44,628 bases of DNA from Acidobacteriota bacterium (GCA_003165615.1 PLWR01000176.1:1-44628); one strand, 5' to 3'; counted from the first letter of the stretch, positions 17,918 through 26,492 are shown. The notes: generated by a model from the letters alone, not told the origin. A program made the numbers and translations.

Positions 17918-20209
17918 TTACGTTTTGGGTAACTGGACGAGCAATTTTTGGACCTCAGGGCGCTTGCGCAAGCCGTCATCCAGTTTCAGCGCGGCGTTGA
18001 GTTCCTCTTGAGCTTGCTGTTTCCTTCCGGCGCCGAGCAGGCTGGCGGCGAGATGGAATCGGTATTCTCCGTTTTTGGGCTCGTCGCGGACCGCTTCCTG
18101 CAACAAAGGCACGGCAGAGTCGTAGAGTTGACGTCGGCAATAAATCCAGCCCAGAGTGTCGGAGACGGTGGAAGAATTAGGCAACGCCAGCCTGGCACGG
18201 CGCGCCAGATCCAGCGCAGCATCCAAGTCGCCGCCATGCTCGCAGTAAAGCCACGCCAGATTATTCGCGGCTACGGGGGAAGTGGGATCAATTTCCAGTG
18301 CCTTTTGATAGGCCTGGGTGGCCTTATCGAAGTCGCCCTGCTCCTTGTGCAGCATCCCCAGCACGGTCCAGGCGCCCGCTTGGCGTGGTCTTACGCGCGT
18401 CGCGGCCTCCAAGTCCGCAATGGCCTTATCCAGAGACTTCTCCCGAGCGTAGAGCGTGCTGAGCAATGCGTAGGTGTTGTAATTCTGTGCGTCGAGCTCC
18501 AACGCACGCTTGAGGGATTTTTCGGCGGCATCGTTCTGTTTTAAATCCAGGTAAGTCTTTCCCAGCAGATTGTCAATGTCCGCAGTCTCAGCAATAGCGA
18601 TCTGCTGGCGGATACGTGCCACCGCCTTGTCATTCTGACCCTTCATAAGGTCGATGGTCACCAGCCCATTGAGTGCGTCGGTCTGTTTGGGATTCAAACT
18701 CAGTGACTTTTCGAATTCCTTGTTTGCCGCGTCGAAGTGGCGCTGCATCAGATGGACCGCGCCGAGCCGCAAGGGCCCCTGGGGAGAATCGGGCTGCAAT
18801 TCCGAATACTTCTGGAAAGCCTTCTCCGCTTCCTGAAAATTCTTGAGATTGTAATAGGCCCTTCCGGCAAGCAGGTGCGCCTCAGCCAAATTTGGGGCTT
18901 GCTGCATTACCTGTTGTGCGGGGCGGAGCGCGAAGTCGGACATTCCCCTTTCAAGCATGACCCGGGCCAATTCCAACTGGGCGTCGATATATCGCGGATC
19001 AAGTTGGATAGCGCGTTCCAGACTGCTTTGTGCCCGGTCCAGGTTGCCCTGCTCTGCGTAGGCGATACCTTTCCAGTAATGGACAGCCGGGATGTTGGGC
19101 TCGTACTTTTCTGCCGTCTCCAACTGTTGAATTGCCTTTTGCGGATCCTTGCGATTCAGCATGACCTGCGCGGCCAGAATCAGCGCCTGGGGTTGCTTCG
19201 GGCTGTCCTTCAGGATTTGGCCCAAAATCTTGTCGGCGTCATCATACTTGTGTTCCGCGAGGGCGAGCGAAGCCAGTTGCAGACGGGCCGGCATGAAGCT
19301 GGGGCTATCTGCGGAGATTTCCGTGTCGACCTTGCGGGCATCATCGATACGGTCCTGGCGCAAGTAGAAGTTGGCCAGGCTGAAGCGAGATTCGGCGGAG
19401 TTTTTCTGAAGTCGGATCACATCCCTGTACAGGGGTTCCGCATCTTTGAATCGCCCCTGGGCATTATAGAACTCGGCCAGCATCTGGCGGGCATAGACGG
19501 AGTCCGGATTTGCGTCCACGGCCGCACGATACTGTTGCTCGGCCTGAGGGATATCCTTCTGCAGGAAGTAGTAGCCGGCCAATGCTTTGCGGGCCTCGAT
19601 CGACTTGGGGTCGATGGCCACCGCTTTCTCAAATTGCTCTTTGCCTGCCTCCGGCTTGCCCTGCGCAATGTAAAACAGGCCCAGATTCAGGTGGCCAGGT
19701 ATATAGTCGGCATACTGTTGAAGGAGCTTTTCGAGAGCCTTGGTCCCCTCTGGCAGGTTCTTCTTTCCGGCATAGGCGTCGGCCAAAAGGATCTGGGCCT
19801 CTTTGTTGCCAGGGTCTTTTTGGAGGATTGCTTGGGCCGTCGCCATAGCCTCGTCGAAGTTTCGGGACAGCAGGCTGAACTGGCCCAGCGCGAGGCGAGC
19901 GGGTACGTAATCGGGGTTAAATTCCGTGGCTTTGCGGTAGGCCAGAAAGGCTTCCCGAGATTGGTGGTTGGAGAAATAGGCTTGGCCCAGCTTGTATTCG
20001 AGTTCAGCCGAGCGTGGGTCGATCCTTAATGCACGCTTATACTCAATAATGGCGTTTTGCGGCTCGCCTGCCGCCAGATACTTTTCGCCGTGTGCCACGA
20101 ACTCGGACTTCCGCTTCTGCGAATTAGCTTGGCACGCTACAGCAAGGAGCATCAGTAAATTGACCCCCCAGAGAACGAACCGGTATTTATTCTCCAGTCG
20201 ACTTCTCAT
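17918..20209 (-). CDS. TPR-repeat lipoprotein of PrsT type
   Basis: A 763-residue protein. The N-terminus is a lipoprotein signal ending in LLMLLAVAC (lipobox Cys near residue 26). The rest is a near-continuous array of about twenty TPR units, recognisable by repeats such as AIIEYKRALRIDPRSAELEY and AYQKALEIDPTSPVAANNLA. PrsT proteins accompany exosortase loci and are thought to scaffold export of the polysaccharide or processed protein at the outer membrane, by analogy with AlgK and PgaA-type TPR parts. The ATG has GAGG about eight bases upstream. Its size agrees with the PrsT family. Confidence 0.9.
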   Translation of the reverse strand: MRSRLENKYRFVLWGVNLLMLLAVACQANSQKRKSEFVAHGEKYLAAGEPQNAIIEYKRALRIDPRSAELEYKLGQAYFSNHQSREAFLAYRKATEFNPDYVPARLALGQFSLLSRNFDEAMATAQAILQKDPGNKEAQILLADAYAGKKNLPEGTKALEKLLQQYADYIPGHLNLGLFYIAQGKPEAGKEQFEKAVAIDPKSIEARKALAGYYFLQKDIPQAEQQYRAAVDANPDSVYARQMLAEFYNAQGRFKDAEPLYRDVIRLQKNSAESRFSLANFYLRQDRIDDARKVDTEISADSPSFMPARLQLASLALAEHKYDDADKILGQILKDSPKQPQALILAAQVMLNRKDPQKAIQQLETAEKYEPNIPAVHYWKGIAYAEQGNLDRAQSSLERAIQLDPRYIDAQLELARVMLERGMSDFALRPAQQVMQQAPNLAEAHLLAGRAYYNLKNFQEAEKAFQKYSELQPDSPQGPLRLGAVHLMQRHFDAANKEFEKSLSLNPKQTDALNGLVTIDLMKGQNDKAVARIRQQIAIAETADIDNLLGKTYLDLKQNDAAEKSLKRALELDAQNYNTYALLSTLYAREKSLDKAIADLEAATRVRPRQAGAWTVLGMLHKEQGDFDKATQAYQKALEIDPTSPVAANNLAWLYCEHGGDLDAALDLARRARLALPNSSTVSDTLGWIYCRRQLYDSAVPLLQEAVRDEPKNGEYRFHLAASLLGAGRKQQAQEELNAALKLDDGLRKRPEVQKLLVQLPKT

Positions 20210-20350
20210 AATCCTTGCCTCCGCTCCCGCGTCCGTGAAAAATTCAGCATGCGCGCGTTCAATCTTCCTCCCGGCGAGAGGGTAATAAGCAGAATCCTCG
20301 GGGGCTTCGCCAGATAGCAGGAACGCTTTGCTTTCGACCTCGATCTCGGG

Positions 20351-22669
20351 TCATTGCGCCTTCCCGTTCGTTCCGCGAGAGCCGTAGTAGTAATAGTGTT
20401 TGCCGGGCAACCGATCCACTCCGTTGACTACGACTCCGACAATGTTGGGCTTCAGCAGGTCAATCGCGCCGCGCACCAGTTCGTGGGGAGAACTGCCGGC
20501 GCGGACCACCAGGATGGAAGCGTCGACCATCGGCGCGAGCACTTGCGCGTCAGCGAGCGACAAAACCGGAGGCGCATCCAAGATCACAAGGTCGTGTTCC
20601 CGCAGTGCTTCGTCGAGAAAATCCCGCATCCGTTTGCCGCTAAGCAACTCAGCGGATCCTTCTTCGATGCGGGTCGTGGGAATCATTGCCAAATTGGCAC
20701 CCAGTTGAACGCGAATGTTGCTCAGGTTCTTGCCGTTAACAAGATAGTCGCTTAGACCTACCCGTGAAGTCATCCGGAAGAGATTTCCCAGTCCCGCTCG
20801 CCTTAGGTCGGCATCCACAAGCAGGACCCGCAAGTTTTGCAGGGTACTCATCGAAAAAGCCAGGTTCGCAGATACCCAGGTCTTACCTTCGCCTTGCATC
20901 GCGCTGGTTACCATGATGCTGCGGATAGGCCGGACACGCATAAGTTCGACCAGTCGGGTCCTTATGATGCGGAATTGCTCCCTGGCATAGGCGTCTTCCT
21001 GATCGTCCCACCCGTTATGCGCCATCACCAAACGTTCGGGGAGGGACGGGTACTTTACCGCTTGGGCCAGCGGTGCGAAGCGTTCCGCGGCTGTCGGCGA
21101 CGATATCAGTACTGTGGGCACCTTGGGTTGCGCCGCCTCCCTGAGGCTGAGGCTGATGGTTCTTCCGTCCTCTCCCATGGCCTGCCCACTTTTTATCTTC
21201 CTGGCCGTGGCGCGATTCAATAAGGGCAGCGCGGCCAGTGCGGGCGTGGCGAGATAGAACGTGGCGTCCCGGGCACTCCGTATCGATCGGTCTTGGAATT
21301 CCACAAACAACCCTAAAGCACAGCCGAACAATATGCCGCCCAAGACACCCAGCAGCGAAAGTTGCGGCACGTTGGGCTGGACAGGTTTCTCGGGATAGCT
21401 GGCAGGGTCAATCACCCGAAACTGCTCACCCTGGGCGCGTCTTTCCATTTCCGCCGCCATCGCCGAGGTGTTCTTTTTTTCGAGCAGCGACGCGTAGTTT
21501 AGCTTCGAGATCTGGTAGTCGCGGTCCAGTTCCAACATTTGCTGCTCGACCGCAGGCAGGGCTTCCACCCTGGTCTGCATCTGCCGCATGCGTTTCTCGA
21601 TTTCCGCCTGTTGTTGGGTGCGGCGTTTGATCTCCTCGTCCAACGCTGCAATCTGGCCGCGAATCTCAACGGGCGCTAAGTCCTTGGAAGGGGGGGCGGA
21701 TGTGGTCGTACCCGCGGCCTGGCCCGACGGGGGGGGCGACTTCTCAAGCGCTGAGACTTCTTCCCGGAGACGCACGACATCGGGATGGAGGGGCGTGTAC
21801 AGGATTTCCGCCTGCTTGAGTTCCTGGCGGCGCAATTCCAACTCCGATTGAGCCAGCGGCTGGAGGGCCTCTGCCTGGCGAGCCGTTACGGCGCTGAGCA
21901 TTGACTCCGCGTACGTCTTCTGCGCTTGGGCGCGGCCCAAGGCGTCTCCGTTGACTTGGAGTGTCGTCTGCAACTGTCCGAGCAGTTGGAGAGTGGCACC
22001 TTCCTGTTCCGGGAGACTCCCCATGTGGAGGGCCTTGAAGTTCTTAAGGCGCTGCTCCTCGTCGGCGAGCGTAGCGCGGGCCTTCTCTAGCTGGTCGTCG
22101 ATGAAGGCAGTTGTCCCCTCGGCCTCCTGCTCGCGGACCTTCAGATTCTCTTCGATGAAAAGCGCCGCGAGTTCTCGCGTCACTTGCTGAACCACGGCCG
22201 GGTCCTGTCCTTGGTAGGAGATCTTGAAGGCTTCAAGCACGCGGTTCCGCGATTGCTGATCGGCGACGATTTCAACTGTAATGTCCTGACGCATATCATC
22301 AATAATCTCTTCCTGCGTGCGCTTCCCTTTCTGAAGCAGGACATTCAGGACTCGGTCAAGCGTCGACTCGGTCCGGTAGAGACCAAACTCGTCGATGATG
22401 CGTTGGAGATGCGTCCGGCTCAGGATTTCCTGGCTGATGATTTGCAAGCGGTCGTTAACGTCGGCGGTGACGATCGGCTTGACGAAGTCGGATGGCAATT
22501 TCTGCGGCTCGACGAGGATCGTGGTTTGCGAAAGGTAGATTTTGGGCAGCTTCGAAACTACCCCCATGGTGCCGCCGGCGATGACCAAGGCGGGAAGGAT
22601 GATCCACCACCGCCGGCGGAGGAAGATATCCCAATAGTCGCTCAGCTCCGCAGTTGGTTTTTTCCTCAT
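20351..22669 (-). CDS. Wzz chain-length determinant fused to BY-kinase (Wzc-like)
   Basis: A 772-residue fusion. The N-terminal Wzz part has its first helix near residues 18-38 (FLRRRWWIILPALVIAGG), a long periplasmic coiled coil and a second helix around 430-450 preceded by the proline-rich PEKPVQPNVPQL. The cytoplasmic BY-kinase part has Walker A SAMQGEGKTW near residue 585, Walker A' LLVDADLRR, Walker B LVILDAPP, and a C-terminal tyrosine cluster HYYYYGSRG. Such proteins set polymer length by cycles of tyrosine autophosphorylation. It is the first gene of the locus in transcription order and is likely the main target of the regulators upstream. Confidence 0.95.
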   Translation of the reverse strand: MRKKPTAELSDYWDIFLRRRWWIILPALVIAGGTMGVVSKLPKIYLSQTTILVEPQKLPSDFVKPIVTADVNDRLQIISQEILSRTHLQRIIDEFGLYRTESTLDRVLNVLLQKGKRTQEEIIDDMRQDITVEIVADQQSRNRVLEAFKISYQGQDPAVVQQVTRELAALFIEENLKVREQEAEGTTAFIDDQLEKARATLADEEQRLKNFKALHMGSLPEQEGATLQLLGQLQTTLQVNGDALGRAQAQKTYAESMLSAVTARQAEALQPLAQSELELRRQELKQAEILYTPLHPDVVRLREEVSALEKSPPPSGQAAGTTTSAPPSKDLAPVEIRGQIAALDEEIKRRTQQQAEIEKRMRQMQTRVEALPAVEQQMLELDRDYQISKLNYASLLEKKNTSAMAAEMERRAQGEQFRVIDPASYPEKPVQPNVPQLSLLGVLGGILFGCALGLFVEFQDRSIRSARDATFYLATPALAALPLLNRATARKIKSGQAMGEDGRTISLSLREAAQPKVPTVLISSPTAAERFAPLAQAVKYPSLPERLVMAHNGWDDQEDAYAREQFRIIRTRLVELMRVRPIRSIMVTSAMQGEGKTWVSANLAFSMSTLQNLRVLLVDADLRRAGLGNLFRMTSRVGLSDYLVNGKNLSNIRVQLGANLAMIPTTRIEEGSAELLSGKRMRDFLDEALREHDLVILDAPPVLSLADAQVLAPMVDASILVVRAGSSPHELVRGAIDLLKPNIVGVVVNGVDRLPGKHYYYYGSRGTNGKAQ

Positions 22670-22800
22670 GGCTTCCAGTGACCTTTCTGGGGATTACTTC
22701 TAATTGCCAGTACGCTCTGCCCGATCCAGCGCCTGGACGTAACGAAGGTGGGAAAGCTCTGGCACTACCGGATTGCCGCGCCTCCCAGACTTGGCGCGGA

Positions 22801-23595
22801 CTAAGTGGCGCCCACCGCACGGGACATGAGGGGCACACCAAATCCTGGGAGGGCGGCGCTCCTTTGCGTTGAAGCCGTCTGCCCCCTTGAACCATCCCCA
22901 TTCCCAGCCAGTTTGTGTGTCATCGCGAAGCTCAGCAATTCGCCTCGATTGCGGACGCCGAGCTTGCGGAAGATACCCGTGAGCTGGTGTCTTACGGTGA
23001 CTTCACTGCGCGAGAGCTTCTGGGCCATTTCCTGGGTACTCTCGCCAGCACCAATCGCTTGGATGATATCGAGTTCGCGCGGGGTCAGGCCGAAGACGTT
23101 ATGACGCTCGTCTTGCCCTTGGCTGTCGACTCGGTCGTTGAGCGTCCGAATGAGAATCGAGAGCCGGTCGCGCTCGACCCAGTACTCACCAGCCTTTACT
23201 GCCCGAATGCTCTTTAAAAGAAGGTCAGTCGCGGTGGTCTTAAAGGCCACGCCGCGTGCGCCCAGACAGAGGGCTTCAACCAACTCCCCCTCGTCGATGG
23301 CGTCAACCAGCAGCAAGGCCCGCGTTGCCGGGGCAAGGCTGCGGATTTCGCGCAGGACTTCAAGACCCGAGAAGCGCGGCAATGCCAGATTGAGCAGCAC
23401 TACATGCGGCTGCGCATCGCGAACGCGGGCAACGGCCTCCATGCCGTCCTCGGCCTCCCCGATCACGACAAAACCCGGTTCGGACCCCAACAGGCTCCGC
23501 AGGGCCGCGCGGAACAGGGTATAGCTATCGGCGATCACAATTCGAATGCTTCCGTTACCGTTGGAGGGCTTGGGAAGACGTGTCATCGTGGCCAT
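22801..23595 (-). CDS. NarL/LuxR-type regulator with Asn in place of the phospho-acceptor Asp
   Basis: A 264-residue protein: receiver-like domain (residues 17-135) plus a LuxR-type HTH (about 170-230, LTPRELDIIQAIGAGESTQE and VTVRHQLTGIFRKLGV). Fold elements are kept (IADSYTLFRAAL, the GARGVAFK lysine at 119), but the phospho-acceptor position reads VVLLNLALP, with Asn69 where Asp is expected. It is therefore probably not controlled by ordinary phosphorylation, unless the Asn deamidates. A 35-residue low-complexity tail follows the HTH. It lies 131 bases upstream of the Wzz-kinase gene in the same direction, so control of the exopolysaccharide locus is likely. Confidence 0.9.
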   Translation of the reverse strand: MATMTRLPKPSNGNGSIRIVIADSYTLFRAALRSLLGSEPGFVVIGEAEDGMEAVARVRDAQPHVVLLNLALPRFSGLEVLREIRSLAPATRALLLVDAIDEGELVEALCLGARGVAFKTTATDLLLKSIRAVKAGEYWVERDRLSILIRTLNDRVDSQGQDERHNVFGLTPRELDIIQAIGAGESTQEMAQKLSRSEVTVRHQLTGIFRKLGVRNRGELLSFAMTHKLAGNGDGSRGQTASTQRSAALPGFGVPLMSRAVGAT

Positions 23596-23736
23596 TCGTC
23601 AACAAACCTCCATGCTCCAGATGTTAGGGCGTGATTCCGGTTCGAAGAGCAGTGCCCGCTGCGGATAGGCCTTGTCATGCTGGTCAATTGCAACCTCAGG
23701 GAAGCCTGCCGGTCAATGCCGAGAGGACTGCCCGCT

Positions 23737-24420
23737 TTAATCCTGGTGTACAAGTCTGTGATTCGCGGCGAAGACAGCAAGTTCCAGCCTCCCCGAAACT
23801 CCCAGCTTGTCGAAGATAGTGGTGAGCTGGTGTTTGACAGTTTGCTCACTGAGGGACAACTTTTCTGCAATGGCCTTGTTGGTGCGGCCGGCAACGACCG
23901 CGGCGATGATTCCCAACTCGCGAGGGGTGATTCCAAAGTTCCTCGCTTTGGGCTGCGGTTTCGGGGAAGGGGTAAGTCTTCGCAACGCCTCCACCGTGGT
24001 GCTGACGCTGTCGCGGCCCACCCAGTACTGACCGGCCATGACACTCCGCATGCAGCGGACGAGAGTGTTCACAGGTGACTGCTTGGAAATTACGCCGCGG
24101 ACGCCGAGCTGAAGAACCTCGATGACCTGCTCATTGTCGTGAACCGTGTTCAGCAGAATGGTCCGAACCGAAGGCGACGACGAGAGATCTTTCATGTTCT
24201 TCCAATCTGCATTTGAAGACATGACCAGGTCAAAGAGGACTATGTCCGGCTTGAGCTTCTTGGCGAGCTGCAAGGTTCTTGCTCCATTCGAGGCCAGCGC
24301 GACGACCTCAAACCCAGCCTCGGCCTCCAGTAATTGGCGGAGCCCGTCCCGGAAAACCGGATGCTCGCTCGTGATCAGAACATGAATGCGACCGTTGTTG
24401 CCTGCCAAGCTGTTGCTCAC
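23737..24420 (-). CDS. NarL/LuxR-type response regulator with altered acidic pocket
   Basis: About 227 residues: receiver domain then LuxR HTH (ITPRELGIIAAVVAGRTNKA, QTVKHQLTTIFDKLGV). The acceptor Asp64 is present in IVLFDLVM, but the acidic pair before the first helix reads TSEH instead of the usual DDH, leaving one Glu. Phosphorylation with weakened metal binding is possible. GTG 24420 is chosen over the TTG one codon upstream because GAGG stands at a better distance. It is tandem with the other minus-strand regulator, sharing the same domain order. Confidence 0.9.
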   Translation of the reverse strand: MSNSLAGNNGRIHVLITSEHPVFRDGLRQLLEAEAGFEVVALASNGARTLQLAKKLKPDIVLFDLVMSSNADWKNMKDLSSSPSVRTILLNTVHDNEQVIEVLQLGVRGVISKQSPVNTLVRCMRSVMAGQYWVGRDSVSTTVEALRRLTPSPKPQPKARNFGITPRELGIIAAVVAGRTNKAIAEKLSLSEQTVKHQLTTIFDKLGVSGRLELAVFAANHRLVHQD

Positions 24421-24770
24421 CAAGCCTCAATTCACTGTTCGAGAGCCTATGCCGTTTGCCCTCCCTCACGGAGAGTTGGTTCTTACCCAGGTTCGGCGCC
24501 AACTTGGCGGTTGCCGAGGCAGCTTACCACCCTATGATATACACCCGGAGGCGGATTCAATCGTAAGAGTGGTTCAATTCTGTATACAGCTCCGCCCTCT
24601 GAGTCACATTTCTGTAACCCACCCCTGGTTGCTGCTGAACTTGTGTTGCCCGAGAGTGCCGGCCAGCACTGATCCGGATAGCCAGTTCTTGCTGGGGAGC
24701 AGCTCGAAAAACCAGAAACGATGTTTATCCAGCACCGAGCTCCGCAACCTGAACGGGGCTTTGCTGGTCA
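24421..24770. other. 350-base gap upstream of the second regulator
   Basis: No gene is supported here. It contains the perfect inverted repeat at 24498-24510 and presumably the promoter of the minus-strand regulator. Open frames crossing it have no ribosome sites or recognisable composition. Confidence 0.5.
24498..24510. promoter_or_regulatory. 13-bp perfect inverted repeat, possible operator
   Basis: CGCCAA-C-TTGGCG is a perfect palindrome about 78 bases upstream of the GTG of the second LuxR-type gene. LuxR/NarL HTH dimers bind such symmetric sites, so autoregulation is possible; this is inference only. Confidence 0.35.
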
Positions 24771-25094
24771 TCAAGCTGCTTCTTCTCTGCGCAACACAAT
24801 CCGCTGCTCTGCCGCTACTGCGAAACCTGCAGGAACATGATCATGACCTTGCTCCAAGCGAACTACTTCCCCACGCCCGCGGAGCAGCACAGGCAAGTTT
24901 GCACCACCGGGCGGAAGAAAAGCCTTGAACCTCAATATGGCGCCGGACGGGGGAAGCGTGACGGCAAATATGAACGCTCCTCCGAGACTGAGATTGCGCG
25001 TTAGGCCTGCGCCCTGTTGCAGGGCGTGCCCATCCTTCCAGGAGAAGACTACGGGAACTTCCAGCCCAAAGCGTTGGTGCTTTCGAGGTATCAT
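24771..25094 (-). CDS. PilZ domain protein (c-di-GMP receptor)
   Basis: A 107-residue single-domain protein. The two c-di-GMP-binding motifs are present: an RxxxR motif at the N-terminus (RKHQR, residues 4-8) and NLSLGG near residue 34 (the D/N-x-S-x-x-G motif). PilZ proteins change activity on binding c-di-GMP and often steer exopolysaccharide synthesis, adhesion or motility. The ATG has GGGGAAGGG upstream. It sits among regulators beside an exopolysaccharide locus, which suggests a local c-di-GMP input, but its partner protein is unknown. Confidence 0.88.
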   Translation of the reverse strand: MIPRKHQRFGLEVPVVFSWKDGHALQQGAGLTRNLSLGGAFIFAVTLPPSGAILRFKAFLPPGGANLPVLLRGRGEVVRLEQGHDHVPAGFAVAAEQRIVLRREEAA

Positions 25095-25195
25095 GATGGC
25101 CCTTCCCCTTCTGCCATTCAGTTACTGAATCCTGAAGTGCTCCACAGCAAGCTGACCGGCGGAGGGGCATCGCCTGTCGACCTGCATGGCCGCCA

Positions 25196-25229
25196 CAGCC
25201 AATGACCGGATTGCGCATCGCATTGGCTG
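25196..25229. repeat. Inverted repeat with 9-bp perfect arms
   Basis: CAGCCAATG at 25196-25204 pairs with CATTGGCTG at 25221-25229 around a 16-base loop. It lies about 100 bases upstream of the PilZ gene start, with no T-tract, so an operator or leader structure fits better than a terminator. Confidence 0.45.
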
Positions 25230-25543
25230 CCGTTTGAATCTGACGAGTAATGGGGATTTTATATATTTGAACAAAGCAGCGCAAGAAGCAGAGTGTACCC
25301 CGGCCTGTGAAAGAATTTGCTCCTGCCGGCGGGTAGGACGGTTGTCTCAAGGTGAGGGCTTTCGTCTCAAGACTGATTTTGTGAATTCATCTCTACCGCA
25401 GTAATTAAGGGGCCACCTCACAGAAACTGTAAGGTGTGAACGGCCGCAAGGTTCTTCGCAACTTAGGTTAATCATTACTCCTGTGTTTGCCAGCAATTAC
25501 ATCGCTCGTCTTAAATCTGTGGGCGCGTAATCATCTGGGTACT

Positions 25544-25609
25544 GGGTCATCGTGTTGCTGGCCCGCAGGCAGCCATTTCGCAAGCCGTAGGCATGATGGC
25601 TGATGACCC
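25544..25609. repeat. Bulged long inverted repeat, possible structured RNA
   Basis: The continuous right arm (ATGGCTG at 25596-25602 then ATGACCC at 25603-25609) pairs with two separated left segments: CAGCCAT at 25570-25576 and GGGTCAT at 25544-25550. The result is a stem of 14 pairs with a 19-base one-sided bulge and a 19-base loop. It lies in a gene-free region about 140 bases before the promoter of the third regulator. Function unknown. Confidence 0.45.
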
Positions 25610-25726
25610 TTTACCTTCCCGACTTTCCACCTCATGTACTAATTGATCCGGACAGATTACATGCTCACGTCACACGGATTTAATAAAGGCCCTGTGAATA
25701 ATGGGGATAAGGTACACAAAAGACAC

Positions 25727-25755
25727 TTGGATTTGACCAAGGCCATGTGTATAAT
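25727..25755 (+). promoter_or_regulatory. Sigma70-type promoter of the third LuxR-type regulator
   Basis: TTGGAT at 25727-25732 and a perfect TATAAT at 25750-25755 are 17 bases apart. Transcription would begin near 25762, giving a leader of about 53 bases before the ATG at 25815. Confidence 0.6.
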
Positions 25756-25763
25756 GAGCTTAC

Positions 25764-25779
25764 CACATACATGTTTGTG
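25764..25779 (+). promoter_or_regulatory. Near-palindrome at the predicted transcription start
   Basis: CACATACA and TGTTTGTG form a 16-bp site with seven of eight positions symmetric. Placed just after the -10 box, it could be a repressor site, perhaps for the LuxR-type protein itself. Confidence 0.35.
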
Positions 25780-25808
25780 CCCCTTCGCTGCGCGGAAGGG
25801 CCGAGCAC
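25777..25808 (+). promoter_or_regulatory. Leader stem-loop just before the third regulator gene
   Basis: GTGC plus CCCTTC pair with GAAGGG and GCAC, with a small bulge (CCGA) on the 3' side. The stem ends six bases before the ATG and replaces any recognisable ribosome site, so it may limit translation. Confidence 0.4.
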
Positions 25809-25814
25809 ATAAAT

Positions 25815-26492
25815 ATGGCCATCAAAGTCATTATTGCAGCAGACTCGACGCTGAATTCTCAGTTGCTCTCCCGTGCCTTGGAGCAGAAGAAGAAGCAGTT
25901 CGTGGTTGTGGGATGCGAACACACCGTTAAGGGTTTTGTTAAGGAGGCTTCCAACGGTCGCGCCGACGTGGCAGTGGTCAGCTTCGGGCTCGGGGGAGAT
26001 CCCGAGGGCGGGCTGAAGGCTCTTCACGATTTACGGGCTGCGGGTTCGACCTTATGCCCCATAGTGCTGCTGGATAGCCATAGTCACAAGGGCGTGCTTG
26101 AGGCCTTTTCCGCAGGCGCTCGAGGCGTGCTATGTCATACCGACCCCTTCGAAGTTGTGTGCAAATGCATTCAGAGCGTCCACGCTGGGCAGATATGGGC
26201 CAACAGCCAGGAACTCCAGTGGATACTTCGTGCGTTGACGGACAGGAAACCCTCGCGCATCGTCAACACCCTGGGGATCCCTCTGCTCACTTCGCGTCAA
26301 GAGCAGATCGTGAGAATGGTAGTTGAAGGTCTGCCCAATAGGGAAATCTCGGCGGCCCTTCAAGTCAGTGCGCACACTGTCCGGAACCACCTCTTTCGCA
26401 TTTACGAAAAGCTCGGTGTCTCAAGTCGTGTCGAGATGGTCCTCTACGCCTTAAGCCGACAGTCCGTCCCCACCACCAAAGAGCAACACTGA
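25815..26492 (+). CDS. LuxR-type regulator with Ser in place of the phospho-acceptor Asp
   Basis: A 225-residue protein with a receiver-like N-terminal domain and a LuxR HTH (residues 158-212: LTSRQEQIVRMVVEGLPNRE, HTVRNHLFRIYEKLGV). The phospho-acceptor site reads VAVVSFGLGG, so Ser56 replaces Asp, and the usual switch lysine is His (GVLCHTDP). Only Asp10 of the acidic pair remains. It is transcribed away from the other regulators and the exopolysaccharide genes. It probably senses something other than phosphorylation or works as a constitutive DNA-binding protein. No clear Shine-Dalgarno site precedes the ATG. Confidence 0.88.
   Translation: MAIKVIIAADSTLNSQLLSRALEQKKKQFVVVGCEHTVKGFVKEASNGRADVAVVSFGLGGDPEGGLKALHDLRAAGSTLCPIVLLDSHSHKGVLEAFSAGARGVLCHTDPFEVVCKCIQSVHAGQIWANSQELQWILRALTDRKPSRIVNTLGIPLLTSRQEQIVRMVVEGLPNREISAALQVSAHTVRNHLFRIYEKLGVSSRVEMVLYALSRQSVPTTKEQH

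Larger units (their letters stand above)
25095..25760. other. Long gene-free region between the PilZ gene and the third regulator
   Basis: Roughly 670 bases with no believable gene on either strand. It holds the 9-bp inverted repeat at 25196-25229, the bulged inverted repeat at 25544-25609 and divergent promoters. Its AT content rises in places (around 25250-25270 and 25680-25700), as in regulatory DNA. It may also hold an unrecognised small RNA. Confidence 0.5.

Noticed and set aside
18737..20029. Long plus-strand open frame of 430 codons opposite the TPR gene
   Set aside because: It is the antisense shadow of a repetitive, GC-rich TPR gene; its translation has no recognisable fold and its start lacks a ribosome site.
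25186..25404. Small plus-strand open frame in the regulatory island
   Set aside because: No ribosome site, odd composition, and it crosses the inverted repeat at 25196-25229.
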